Shown piece by piece: positions 1 through 8,237 of a DNA stretch of 23,290 bases. Position numbers and translations under genes: made by a program. This stretch comes from an uncultured bacterium (GTDB taxonomy: Bacteria; Actinomycetota; Actinomycetes; S36-B12), in assembly GCA_903908025.1 (NCBI GenBank), contig CAIVQM010000121.1, positions 1 to 23,290 on the forward strand, written 5' to 3'. Positions within the stretch are counted from its first letter, which is position 1. Each line of letters starts with the position of its first letter. The notes below the pieces were generated by a model that did not search any database, was not told the origin of the DNA, and worked only from the letters and a program-made list of their open reading frames with translations.

Positions 1-1261
1 CGATCAGGTCGGTGTAGATGTCGATGTACTGCCCGTTGTAGTTCGTGCCCCACAGCGGCGTGCAGTTCGCCAGCACTCCCATCGCCGCATAGCGTGGAAT
101 GTCGGACGGAGCGACCATCGTGTTGTGCGCGATCGTGTGCCGACTGTCGCCGCGGCCGATCCGCCTGTGCGCCGCCTCGATCGCATCCAGGACGGTGCGC
201 ACTGATCCGTCACCATCGACGTGGATGTGCATGTCGAAGCCAGCCTGCTGGACGGCCTCGACGGTCGCCTCGATCTGCTCCGGCGCCAGCGTCATGTGGC
301 CATGGCTGCCGGGGTCGTTGCAGAAGGGCTGCAGCAGGAGCGCGCCTCCGCTCATCAGCACGCCGTCGGACCACATCTTGCAGACACTCACCTGCACATG
401 GGGTGAGCGGAGACGCATGTGCCAGTCGGTGAGTTCATCCGCGATCTGCTGCGGATCATCCGACGCGTTGCGTGTCCATACCGTCCCGACGATGCGCAGT
501 GGCAGTTCGCCAGCATTGTCGCGGTCGATCAGGTCCTGATAGACGCTCTCGGAGTCGCTGCTTCGCGTACCGACAATCGCGCCGGCCTCGAGGTAGGTGG
601 TGATCCCCCACCCCGGCGCCTTCGAGATCGTGAGCTCCTGCGACGCGTGCACGCCGTCACGCCCGTAGACCCCGAGCGGAACCGTCACGAGCAGCTGACC
701 CCCCTCGACCGCCCAGCCATTGGGCATGCCATCGGCATCCCGCTTGAGATACTGCGTGCCGGGGGTCGGATCGGGTGTCTGCGCGGTGACTCCGGCTGCG
801 TTCATCGCGGCGGTGTTGAACCACAGGTCGTGCGCATCCGCGGAGAACAGGATCATCGGGCGGTCGCCGGTGACCGCGTCGAGCCACTCCCGGCGCGGGC
901 CGCCCTCGGCGAATGAGTCGGGCATCCATGCGTAACCACGCAGCAGGCCGTCGGCCGGCTGGCTTTCCACGTACAGACGGATGGCCGCGAGGATCGCGTT
1001 CCGTCCGATGATGCCCGACAGGTTCACACCCATCTTGGCGATCGCGAACGTGGCGAAGTGATCATGAGCATCGACGAAGCCGGGAAGCAGCATGCCGCCG
1101 GCAAGGTCGAACACCTCGAACGTCTCCGGCAGCACCTCGCTGGCGCCGGACTCCGTGCCGACGTACGTGATCCGGTCATCAGCCACGACCACTGCCTCCG
1201 CAACGGGATTCGAGGCATCCATCGTCCGGACGGATCCACCGCGGAACAGGTAGACACTCAT
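1..1261 (-). CDS. Amidohydrolase family 3 (YtcJ-like) metal-dependent hydrolase, 3' part cut by the window edge
   Basis: The 420 visible residues open with a beta-strand domain and then the metal-binding motif GFVDAHDHF (His66, His68). They continue with Lys295 in VSVCKMWSDG, the usual site of the carboxylated or bridging lysine, His345 and His347 in MHIHVDGDG, and His379 in TIAHN. This order is that of the YtcJ-type amidohydrolases, which are cytosolic enzymes cleaving amide or related C-N bonds; the substrate cannot be told from sequence. Family members are about 540 residues, so roughly the last 120 lie beyond base 1. No signal peptide is seen. The ATG at 1261 is the first start that includes the N-terminal strand; its ribosome binding site is weak. 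It is divergent from the SGNH esterase gene. The family call is firm, the substrate unknown. Confidence 0.93.
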   Translation of the reverse strand, partial: MSVYLFRGGSVRTMDASNPVAEAVVVADDRITYVGTESGASEVLPETFEVFDLAGGMLLPGFVDAHDHFATFAIAKMGVNLSGIIGRNAILAAIRLYVESQPADGLLRGYAWMPDSFAEGGPRREWLDAVTGDRPMILFSADAHDLWFNTAAMNAAGVTAQTPDPTPGTQYLKRDADGMPNGWAVEGGQLLVTVPLGVYGRDGVHASQELTISKAPGWGITTYLEAGAIVGTRSSDSESVYQDLIDRDNAGELPLRIVGTVWTRNASDDPQQIADELTDWHMRLRSPHVQVSVCKMWSDGVLMSGGALLLQPFCNDPGSHGHMTLAPEQIEATVEAVQQAGFDMHIHVDGDGSVRTVLDAIEAAHRRIGRGDSRHTIAHNTMVAPSDIPRYAAMGVLANCTPLWGTNYNGQYIDIYTDLI

Positions 1262-1490
1262 GGCTTCACACTCGATGACTTCGGAAAGGAATGCACGGGA
1301 CGATCATGGACGATGACGCGCCCCCACGCGGGATCTTGACTTACGGCCTACGTCCCCGCCGGTGCCCGCTCGCTCGCGTTCATCAGCGAGCGCTCCGCAT
1401 CCATCCGCACACAGCGCGCAACCGGTCGCCTGGCGGCCTAGCCTCAAAGTAGGACGGTGGCAACGGTCGCGGTCCGAGAGGGGCTCGCTG
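1262..1490. promoter_or_regulatory. Divergent intergenic region with a GC-rich hairpin
   Basis: This 229-base gap separates two divergent genes and must carry both promoters, but I see no convincing -35/-10 pair. It holds one inverted repeat, CGCTCGC (1371-1377) and GCGAGCG (1386-1392), separated by 8 bases. Because both neighbours start here, the hairpin is more likely regulatory or incidental than a terminator. Confidence 0.35.
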
Positions 1491-3353
1491 ATGCGCTCGA
1501 CATTCGCCTTCGCCATAACGATCGGCCTGATCAGTGCCAGCGCAGTCGCGGGACCCGCAATAGCGGAGGACCTGCCCATGGGGCGGTTCCCGCAGACGAT
1601 CTCGATGGCAGAGATCCCGGACACCACGGTGGACATCGCCGTCGCCCTCGATGCGTCCGCGACGTCGATGCTTCCCGTGGAGTTCACCGTGACCGGCAGT
1701 TGCACGATGCTGCCGTTGCTCGGTGGCAGCCAGATCGTCGCCACCGCGTCGGGCACCTGCCACGTGGCAGCGAGTCAGCCCGGTGACGACCGTTGGCTGC
1801 CGGCACCCGTCGTCGAGCAGGACTTCCAGTTCCTTGGTGGCTCGGCGGGCGTCAGGATCAGCAACGAGGGACCTGACACGTACCTCGCCGCGCAGGGGCT
1901 GCCGTTGACCGTCTCCATCCTCGTCGCTCCTGATGAGCTGAACGGCCGCGCCCCGACGGGCACCGTCACCGGACAGTTGCAGGGCCTTCCGGGTGGACCG
2001 GTCTGCGCCGGGTGCGATCCCGTCACGGCGACCATCGGTGCCGATGGACGTGTCGTCATCACCGTGCCCGGTGCGTTCACCTCGACGATGACGGCCGGGG
2101 CCTACTCGATGAGCATCAGCTACTCAGGTGACATGGCCTTCGCTGGCGGCCACCTGGTCCTGCCCAGCATCCAGATCGTGCCGCCCGGCGACACCTACGG
2201 TGGCACCGATCCGATGCTCGTATCGGTCGGAGACTCGTACATCTCCGGCGAAGGCGGTCGGTGGGCAGGCAACGCGTTCGCCTTCGATGAGGCGTGGCGC
2301 ACGGACTCCAACCCGAATACGTACTTCGACCAGGGTGGCTATCAGGAATCCATCGTCGGCTGCCATCGCTCCGCCAGCGCTGAGATCAACATCGAGCAGG
2401 CTGGCGCACAGGTGCTCAGCGTCAACCTCGCCTGCTCGGGTGCCGAGACGGCCACGTCGGCCACGGGTCCGAACTTCAAACCCGGCCTGGACTTCTACCA
2501 GGATGAGCGTCAGGGCTGGCGTGGCCAGGCCACCGAGCTCTACCGGCTCGCATCCGCGAATCCGGGCCGGATCAAGATGGTCGTCATGTCGATCGGCGGC
2601 AATGACTTCAACTTCGGCAACATCGTCAAGGTCTGCGTGCAGAACTTCATCCTGTGGAAGCGGAAGTGCTCGCGCCTGCCCGAGATCCAGGCCCTCTTCG
2701 AAGCCCCCAATGTCGAGCGACAGCTCACCAGCATCGTCGGCGCAATCGACAACATCAACGATGCCATGACGGAAGCCGGCTACTCCCCCGATCAGTGGAC
2801 CCTGGTCCAGCAGAGCTACCCGTCGCCCGTTCCCGGGGAAGCGAGCAGGATCCGCTACCCCGAGACCCTGCAGAGGGTTACCGCCGGTGGGTGCGGCATG
2901 TACAACGACGACCTTGCCTACGCCAACAACACCATGCTCGCCACGATCAACAGGACGGTCGCACGCGCCGGCCAGGTGTCCGGTCTCCCCAATGTGAAGT
3001 TCCTAGACCTCTCGGATGCCTACGTCGGCAATCGACTGTGCGAGAAGGGCGTCGATCTGGTGGGCGCTCGAAACGATGTCGAACGATGGACCGACCACGA
3101 CGCCGTACTGGGATCCGAGTGGGTGGCAGCGATCCGCGTGCTGTCCATGGCGCACGATGGCCACCCCTACTGGGTGCAGGAATCCCTTCACCCCAGTTAC
3201 TGGGGCCAGTTGGCCAACCAGGTCTGCGTCAAGCTCGCCTGGAACGACGGCAATGTCCGGGGCGGCAAGTGCGTGCGCGGCGACGGAGCCCACGAGGCGG
3301 CACCCGGCACGAATCGCACGTACCCGACGATGGCCCTCGTCCCAGCGGGATAG
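1491..3353 (+). CDS. Secreted SGNH/GDSL-family esterase with N-terminal Ig-like domains
   Basis: A 620-residue exported protein. Residues 1-25 are a Sec signal peptide ending AIA. Two beta-sandwich Ig-like domains follow (about 30-120 and 120-235). The first carries the GTCHVAASQPGDDRW segment typical of actinobacterial Ig-like modules. The catalytic domain starts near 240 with VGDSY (nucleophile Ser249), then SIGGND (Gly370, Asn371, oxyanion hole) and SLHP (His567). These are blocks I, III and V of the SGNH superfamily, preceded by Glu564 where many members have Asp. Such enzymes hydrolyse lipid or carbohydrate esters outside the cell. The ATG at 1491 is chosen over an in-frame upstream start at 1362 because it begins the signal peptide and follows GAGAGGGG. 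The substrate is not predictable. Confidence 0.9.
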   Translation: MRSTFAFAITIGLISASAVAGPAIAEDLPMGRFPQTISMAEIPDTTVDIAVALDASATSMLPVEFTVTGSCTMLPLLGGSQIVATASGTCHVAASQPGDDRWLPAPVVEQDFQFLGGSAGVRISNEGPDTYLAAQGLPLTVSILVAPDELNGRAPTGTVTGQLQGLPGGPVCAGCDPVTATIGADGRVVITVPGAFTSTMTAGAYSMSISYSGDMAFAGGHLVLPSIQIVPPGDTYGGTDPMLVSVGDSYISGEGGRWAGNAFAFDEAWRTDSNPNTYFDQGGYQESIVGCHRSASAEINIEQAGAQVLSVNLACSGAETATSATGPNFKPGLDFYQDERQGWRGQATELYRLASANPGRIKMVVMSIGGNDFNFGNIVKVCVQNFILWKRKCSRLPEIQALFEAPNVERQLTSIVGAIDNINDAMTEAGYSPDQWTLVQQSYPSPVPGEASRIRYPETLQRVTAGGCGMYNDDLAYANNTMLATINRTVARAGQVSGLPNVKFLDLSDAYVGNRLCEKGVDLVGARNDVERWTDHDAVLGSEWVAAIRVLSMAHDGHPYWVQESLHPSYWGQLANQVCVKLAWNDGNVRGGKCVRGDGAHEAAPGTNRTYPTMALVPAG

Positions 3354-3425
3354 CCAAAGGCAGCTACTCGGTGTCACGGAACCGACACTCGGGGAGTCCA
3401 CTTCCCAACTCACACGTGGTGATGC

Positions 3426-3965
3426 CTATCTGACGATCTCCACATTCCACACCTGATAGTCGCTGTTGCCTCCCGAGCCCGAGCCCTCTTGGCTTGATAT
3501 CTCACGGAACACATGTCCTCCCGACACCAGTTCCGCACGCGCGCTCGAAGCATCATCAACGCACATCTTGGTGCCCTCGACTGAGAAGCCGATGCAGCCG
3601 ATAAAGGGGTTGTTGACTGCCCAATCCACCACCGAACCATCCGAGAACGTCAACGTTCCATACTCATCGGTCTTGAGCGGTTCCCGAATCACACTGGAGC
3701 ACCACCCTTGCGGTGGCCGAATGACCTGCGTGGTCTGCGCGGGCTGCTGCACACTCCTCGTGAACTCCACCGTGACGTCGCCCGCCGTGTGATTCTTGAA
3801 GCAGACCTGCGTTGCCACCACCACACCGGCCTGCCTGGAGATGGCGGCGGTTGCGCTGGCGCTGGGCGATGGAGCGGACGACTGACCACTGGAGCATGCG
3901 CTGAGCACGAGCGCAGCGGACAACCCCACTACTGCCAATGAGCTGCCTGACTTCGAAGACTTCAC
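3426..3965 (-). CDS. Putative lipoprotein, function unknown (last gene of the exported cluster)
   Basis: A 179-residue protein with a lipoprotein signal peptide: a basic start, a hydrophobic core, and the lipobox LSAC with Cys24 as lipidation site. A Ser/Ala/Pro linker follows. The mature part looks all-beta and contains five cysteines, including VCFKNHT, GWCSSV, IGCIG and MCVDD. I do not recognise the family. The GTG start at 3965 is preferred because AAAGG sits 8 bases upstream; an in-frame GTG at 3974 would overlap that site. It lies 34 bases after the next upstream lipoprotein gene on the same strand and is probably the last gene of that operon. It converges with the SGNH esterase across 72 bases. 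Confidence 0.82.
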   Translation of the reverse strand: MKSSKSGSSLAVVGLSAALVLSACSSGQSSAPSPSASATAAISRQAGVVVATQVCFKNHTAGDVTVEFTRSVQQPAQTTQVIRPPQGWCSSVIREPLKTDEYGTLTFSDGSVVDWAVNNPFIGCIGFSVEGTKMCVDDASSARAELVSGGHVFREISSQEGSGSGGNSDYQVWNVEIVR

Positions 3966-3999
3966 TCTGCACACCTTTCGATTAGTCGGATAGGTCAGT

Positions 4000-4578
4000 T
4001 CACTGAGGTGCGAGATTGAACGTCAGGGTGGTTCCGGAGATGGTCATCGTTCCCCTGCCGTCGCCAATGCGATTCAGCGGAACCGACTTCCCCCACTCCG
4101 CTCCGTCGAATGCGTCGAGAGTCCACACGCCGGAGTTCGGGTAATGCATCAGCAACGGCACCGTCAGCAGCACTTCGCCCCCCGACAACGTGAACGTCGC
4201 CGTCCAAGGCGAGCTCGAGCCGTAGGCAGCCTGTGGGGTGATCTCCAGCCGCAACGGTCCATTCGCTGAGCCCGGCTGGGTATAGAGATTGTTGTAGGCC
4301 GTGGGGTTGCTGATGCCCGACCAGTACTTCGCGCAATCCTCGTCAGTCACGTCGGTGTTCATCCTGAACGGCACGTTGAGGTTGTTGACGACCGTGAACG
4401 CCGTGTTCGCCGAGCTTCGCTCCGGGCAGGTGCGATTCAACTGAGCTGCGCTCCGCTCCACGGCCTGACTCGACGCTGTCCCGTCAGCCGATGGGTATCC
4501 GGTAGCGGCCCCACACCCCGTCAACAGGGCAAGGCACCCCAGCAGCGGAATCGCCGCAGCGACCAGACGCCTGTTCAT
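4000..4578 (-). CDS. Putative lipoprotein, function unknown (third gene of the exported cluster)
   Basis: A 192-residue protein with a classical lipoprotein signal peptide and lipobox LTGC (Cys22). The mature domain is rich in predicted beta strands (FTVVNNLNVPFRM, TATFTLSGGEVLLTV, GTMTISGTTLTFNL) and has a few cysteines (Cys51 and Cys82 region), which fits a small secreted beta-sandwich. I do not recognise the family. The ATG at 4578 has GGAGA at good spacing upstream. It lies 36 bases after the 774-residue lipoprotein gene and 34 bases before the last lipoprotein gene, all on the minus strand, so co-transcription is likely. Confidence 0.84.
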   Translation of the reverse strand: MNRRLVAAAIPLLGCLALLTGCGAATGYPSADGTASSQAVERSAAQLNRTCPERSSANTAFTVVNNLNVPFRMNTDVTDEDCAKYWSGISNPTAYNNLYTQPGSANGPLRLEITPQAAYGSSSPWTATFTLSGGEVLLTVPLLMHYPNSGVWTLDAFDGAEWGKSVPLNRIGDGRGTMTISGTTLTFNLAPQ

Positions 4579-4614
4579 GACGTCTCCTTCATCGGCAGCG
4601 GACAGCCTCTCTGA

Positions 4615-6939
4615 CTACGGGCTCGCACTTGCCGACGGCTCCGTCGACGCCAAGCCGCTCGGCACTGAAGACGGCTCAGCAGTTGCCGACGCGGACGTTG
4701 GCGCTGAGGGTGACGCGGACGCAGAAGCGGAGGGCGATGCGCTCTCCGGGACCGGGACCGTCAGCACCGGCGAATCCGCCAACAGCGATGTGGTCTTGCT
4801 CAGCCAGGTATCCAGCGTGGCCTGCTTGACCGCGCATGTGTATGAGTTGCTCGGGGTCTCGAAGAGGAATCCGCACGGTGCAACCTCCTGTCCGAGGATG
4901 GCCGCCGTTGAGATCCACGGCTTGGTCGTCTTCTCCCAACCCGCGTCCAGCGCACCCTTGCCATCCAAGGGACGGATCGTGAAGGACGACTTGCCGGCCT
5001 CATCGACGCTCGGGAAGGCGACTGCTGTCATGTCGAACTTCGTGTTCTCGTACTTGGGCCACTCCTTGGCCCCCGCGTCGAAGATTCGCTTGCTCGTGGT
5101 CCACACGACCGGATGGAGCACCGGTGGCAGTGCCCGCGATTGGGCCGGGCTCGTGGGCGAGCCGTAGAGATCGAACAGCAGTCGCTCCTTGATGCCGCGC
5201 GACTCGAGGTATTCGAATACCTCGTTCACGTTCTCCGTGCTCAGCGGCTTCCAGTCGGCCGCGGGGTAGTCGGCCATGTGGTCGACGGGGGGACTCAGGC
5301 TGATCAGCGCCTGCGGATTCGTCCACGGCAGGCCATCGGCAGGGACCGGCCCGTCGAGGAACCACTGCTGCGCGGGCTGATTCGGCGCACAGGTCTTCAG
5401 GGAGATCCGCGGAAGCATGCCGATGGTCGCCCACTCCTGGTAGGTGCCCTCGGGGTAGAGCCACCCGACCGCGTCAAGCCCACGGACCCAGTTGTTGTTG
5501 AAGTTCCAGAAGGTGTCTGCGCGACCGCCTACGGCCATGCACAACTGCGGATTGCTCTTGAGGGCGATTCGACCGGTCGCCGGGTCCGGTACCCATGCGG
5601 CCGCTGTCGCGCTGCCCACCTGGGCATAGCCGACGACCGACCCGGACTTCGGGTTCGCCTCGACGATCGGCGTCAGGAACCCGCCATCGGCATCAACCGC
5701 CCACGAAGGCGGGGGGACGGTCGCCGTCAGGGCACCCGATGATGCGTCGAAGTTCCAGTTCACGCCGGAACGCGACAGTGCCATCTCCCGACGCGGCTGA
5801 CCGTCGCTGGAGGAGTAGTAGAGCCACTTGTCCTGCCCCGGGGCCAGTGCGTAACCGGCATCCGCATTGACGATCGGACCGATCCTCGTTGCCGTATCGA
5901 CCGTGGGGCTGAAGTTGCGGACCAGGAGGCCTTCGTTCTTGTCGATGCCGAGGCCGGCAGTGAAGACCCCGCTCTGGTTGGGAACTGCCCGAGGCAGGGC
6001 CGCGACCACGGCCGCAGCACCCGGCTGGACCGGCTTCACGCCGGCCGATGACGTCTTGCCGCCATTGCGCCAGATGGCCTGCAGATCCGTGGTGAGCCGC
6101 TTCTGCATCGCCGGCTTTGCATAGAACGTCGGATTGGCGATCACGCTGTAGGCCAGCAGGATGGTGACCAGCTGTGAACCCTCGACGATCCGCTGCTCCC
6201 CCATGTGCGACATCAGGTTGATGGACGACGACGGCAGGTAGGCCGGCACGTTGCCCTTGGCATCGCCCTGCCGCTCGCGCTCCTTGGCGATGATCAGCCG
6301 CCAGGCGCTGCCCAGCAGTCCGCCTTGGGTGAGTTCCTCGCCTGAGCCCGCGATTCGCGTGAAGAAGCCACTGAGCGATGACTGGGGTGTTCCCGGCATC
6401 AGCTGCTTGGCCTCGAGCTTGAAGCTCTCGAGCTCGTACTCACGATCGTCAAGGGTCGCCTGCGGATTGGTGATGGTCGCGAGTGATGCGCTGGCCTGCT
6501 CGATGGCAGTGCCATAGGTCGACTTGTAGGCCGTCTCCGCCTCGGCGTATGCGCCCGCAGAGATGTCCACACGGGTTGCCGCGATGCCTGCCGTAACCTC
6601 CGCCTTCACCTCTGCCAGCTGCTTGGAGATCTCTGCCAGCTGCTTGAGCACCTCGGTCTGGGTCTCATCACCGAAGCACCCCGCCTCGGTCGAGCACGAC
6701 AGCAGCCCGTCGAAGATCTCCGTCCCCTGCATGATCTTGTCGAGTACCTCGAACGTGTTGCCGGGGAACCCCTTCTCCGCGGATCCCAGCGCGGCAACCG
6801 GCTCCGCCTGGCGTGCGGCCGAGGCCGTGGCCGGCTCCGCTTCCGGTGCGGACGGCGATGAACAGCCGGCCAGCACGGCCATCGCAGCCACAATCGCCGA
6901 AACCCGAACTGCCGTACCACGAGCAGTTGCCCTGATCAT
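4615..6939 (-). CDS. Large lipoprotein with coiled coil, lectin-like QxW segment and Ser/Ala/Pro tail
   Basis: A 774-residue protein. The signal peptide has lipobox LAGC (Cys26), and a disordered Ala/Glu/Pro linker follows. Residues about 95-125 form heptads (LKQLAEISKQLAEVKAE) predicting a short coiled coil, with further helical sequence to about 200. Residues about 462-527 contain LCMAVGG, ISLKTC and QQWFLDG, resembling one repeat of a ricin-type beta-trefoil (QxW) lectin, though only one repeat is clear. The last ~45 residues are a Ser/Ala/Pro low-complexity tail. Its ATG overlaps the stop of the upstream secreted-protein gene (ATGA, 4 bases), so the two are translationally coupled. An in-frame start at 7350 is rejected because it would lose the signal peptide. 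The function is unknown; cell-surface binding is a guess. Confidence 0.88.
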   Translation of the reverse strand: MIRATARGTAVRVSAIVAAMAVLAGCSSPSAPEAEPATASAARQAEPVAALGSAEKGFPGNTFEVLDKIMQGTEIFDGLLSCSTEAGCFGDETQTEVLKQLAEISKQLAEVKAEVTAGIAATRVDISAGAYAEAETAYKSTYGTAIEQASASLATITNPQATLDDREYELESFKLEAKQLMPGTPQSSLSGFFTRIAGSGEELTQGGLLGSAWRLIIAKERERQGDAKGNVPAYLPSSSINLMSHMGEQRIVEGSQLVTILLAYSVIANPTFYAKPAMQKRLTTDLQAIWRNGGKTSSAGVKPVQPGAAAVVAALPRAVPNQSGVFTAGLGIDKNEGLLVRNFSPTVDTATRIGPIVNADAGYALAPGQDKWLYYSSSDGQPRREMALSRSGVNWNFDASSGALTATVPPPSWAVDADGGFLTPIVEANPKSGSVVGYAQVGSATAAAWVPDPATGRIALKSNPQLCMAVGGRADTFWNFNNNWVRGLDAVGWLYPEGTYQEWATIGMLPRISLKTCAPNQPAQQWFLDGPVPADGLPWTNPQALISLSPPVDHMADYPAADWKPLSTENVNEVFEYLESRGIKERLLFDLYGSPTSPAQSRALPPVLHPVVWTTSKRIFDAGAKEWPKYENTKFDMTAVAFPSVDEAGKSSFTIRPLDGKGALDAGWEKTTKPWISTAAILGQEVAPCGFLFETPSNSYTCAVKQATLDTWLSKTTSLLADSPVLTVPVPESASPSASASASPSAPTSASATAEPSSVPSGLASTEPSASASP

Positions 6940-8108
6940 CGCTTCACCGTCTCCTTGAGAAGTGCCTTCGCTGCCGTCGTGCACATTGCCTGTTCCTTCA
7001 CCGTCATCGCGCCAACCGTCGGCTTGCGCTTGTAACAGCCCATGCTGACCAGCCGACCGTTGCCCGCACCGAAGAAGGTCAGTCGCGCGTTGTCCCGCTT
7101 CGAGCCCTTGTCGTACGAGAGGTTCTGGTATCCGAGCCCGTCGCGCAGCTGGGTGGTCTTGCATACCCGCGTTGCGTTGGACTGGCACGTCCGGGCGATG
7201 AAGCCGTTGGCCATTCCCGGCTTGCCGAGGGCACTGAAGACGACCGTAACGGCCATCCGTGGTGCTCCCGCGAGCGTGAACTGCGTCACCGCGGAGGGGC
7301 TCTTGTCGAGTTCGGCGAGCAGTGCCGCATTGCTGATCGACATGCCCCACGCATCCTCAGCCGTTGCGCTGGCCAGGACGAGCGGGCGCATTCCGGCGGG
7401 GAATGCTGTCGGCAGAAGCCGGTTGATCGAGGACTGACCGGGGACCGCAGCGAGAGGATGCTGCCTGGACACCTGGACCGCCAGTCTCGCGAGGTTCGCG
7501 AGGGTGCAGGTCGTCGCCTCCACCTGCGCCCCACCGAGCTGGCAGGCGGTCCGAACCATCGAGTCGGTGCCGAGCACGACGGCCGACTTGAAGGCGGAGC
7601 CGGTGAATTCGTTGTCGGTGTCGCTGGCGTTGACTGTCTCGCCGACCAGCACGTCGACACCGTCGACCGTCGTCGGGCTCAGAGTGATCCCGCCCAGGGC
7701 CGCGATGGACGTTGCAACGGCAACCATGTCGGAGCCCGCAGCGTATTCGCCGACAGCAACGGTCATGTATGCGAAGTCAGCATCGGCAGCCGTGGCGTCG
7801 TACCAGGACTGGGAGATGCCGCGGCGGAACTCAGCGGGCCGGGTGTAGCCGGCATCGCGTATGAGTTCTACCGAGGAGTACTCGAATCCCCCGCTCGCGA
7901 CCTTGCGGAAGATGCCCGTCGTGCAGGCGGCATCCGAGCAGGTGATGTCGGCAGCAGTCGCGAGCCGGGTGGTCTGCAGTGTCGCGGTCGTACCCAGGAG
8001 GGGCGCGTCGAAGTCGCTGACGGTCTCCGCCTGGGCAGGTGCCGCGGCGATGACGGATGCGGCGAGGGCAACGGCAACCGCGATGGCGGGGATCGAGGTG
8101 CGTGACAT
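6936..8108 (-). CDS. Secreted protein of unknown function, first gene of the exported cluster
   Basis: A 390-residue protein with a Sec signal peptide cleaved after AQA (about residue 27) and no lipobox. The mature chain has eight cysteines in four close pairs: ITCSDAAC, TACQ...TTC, RTCQSNATRVC and MGCYK...AMC. This suggests four disulfides and an extracellular location. I do not recognise the family. The ATG at 8108 follows AGGGA at 5 bases. Its stop overlaps the start of the 774-residue lipoprotein gene (ATGA at 6936-6939). It is the promoter-proximal gene of a four-gene minus-strand cluster, divergent from the tandem TetR regulator, whose palindromes cover its predicted promoter. Confidence 0.86.
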   Translation of the reverse strand: MSRTSIPAIAVAVALAASVIAAAPAQAETVSDFDAPLLGTTATLQTTRLATAADITCSDAACTTGIFRKVASGGFEYSSVELIRDAGYTRPAEFRRGISQSWYDATAADADFAYMTVAVGEYAAGSDMVAVATSIAALGGITLSPTTVDGVDVLVGETVNASDTDNEFTGSAFKSAVVLGTDSMVRTACQLGGAQVEATTCTLANLARLAVQVSRQHPLAAVPGQSSINRLLPTAFPAGMRPLVLASATAEDAWGMSISNAALLAELDKSPSAVTQFTLAGAPRMAVTVVFSALGKPGMANGFIARTCQSNATRVCKTTQLRDGLGYQNLSYDKGSKRDNARLTFFGAGNGRLVSMGCYKRKPTVGAMTVKEQAMCTTAAKALLKETVKR

Positions 8109-8134
8109 GTGGGTCCCTTCGGTGCGTTGCCGCG

Positions 8135-8164
8135 AACATACTCCAAACGTGACACTTTCGTCAA
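8135..8164 (-). promoter_or_regulatory. Predicted sigma-70-type promoter of the exported-protein cluster
   Basis: On the minus strand TTGACG (8164-8159) is followed after 18 bases by TATGTT (8140-8135), a good match to a housekeeping -35/-10 pair. It would start transcription near 8127, about 20 bases before the ATG at 8108. The upstream palindrome (8150-8163) overlaps the -35 element and spacer, so a protein bound there should block it. Confidence 0.5.
8150..8163. promoter_or_regulatory. Candidate TetR operator 1 (TGAC-N6-GTCA)
   Basis: The bases read TGACACTTTCGTCA, a palindrome with 4-base perfect arms around 6 bases. It overlaps the -35 region of the minus-strand promoter. The next copy lies 18 bp away centre to centre, so the two also read as a direct repeat (TGACAYTWTCGTC). 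Confidence 0.5.
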
Positions 8165-8167
8165 TCT

Positions 8168-8181
8168 TGACATTATCGTCT
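8168..8181. promoter_or_regulatory. Candidate TetR operator 2 (TGAC-N6-GTCT), next to the regulator's -10
   Basis: The bases read TGACATTATCGTCT, the same motif as operator 1 with one arm mismatch. It abuts TAGTAT (8181-8186), a plausible -10 element for the regulator gene that starts at 8238. Binding here would give negative autoregulation. Confidence 0.48.
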
Positions 8182-8237
8182 AGTATGTGACCTGTTCATC
8201 ACCGGTCGGGGGCAGCACCACCGCAGGGAGGCGTGCC

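Noticed and set aside
4620..4750. Short repeated units at the end of the large lipoprotein gene, looking like a repeat array
   Set aside because: They encode a Ser/Ala/Pro low-complexity tail in frame; there are no uniform repeats and spacers, so not CRISPR.
4577..5167. Plus-strand open frame rich in Ala/Asp/Glu opposite the lipoprotein tail
   Set aside because: It is the antisense of the Ser/Ala/Pro tail and neighbouring sequence of the 774-residue lipoprotein, with no ribosome binding site or domain.
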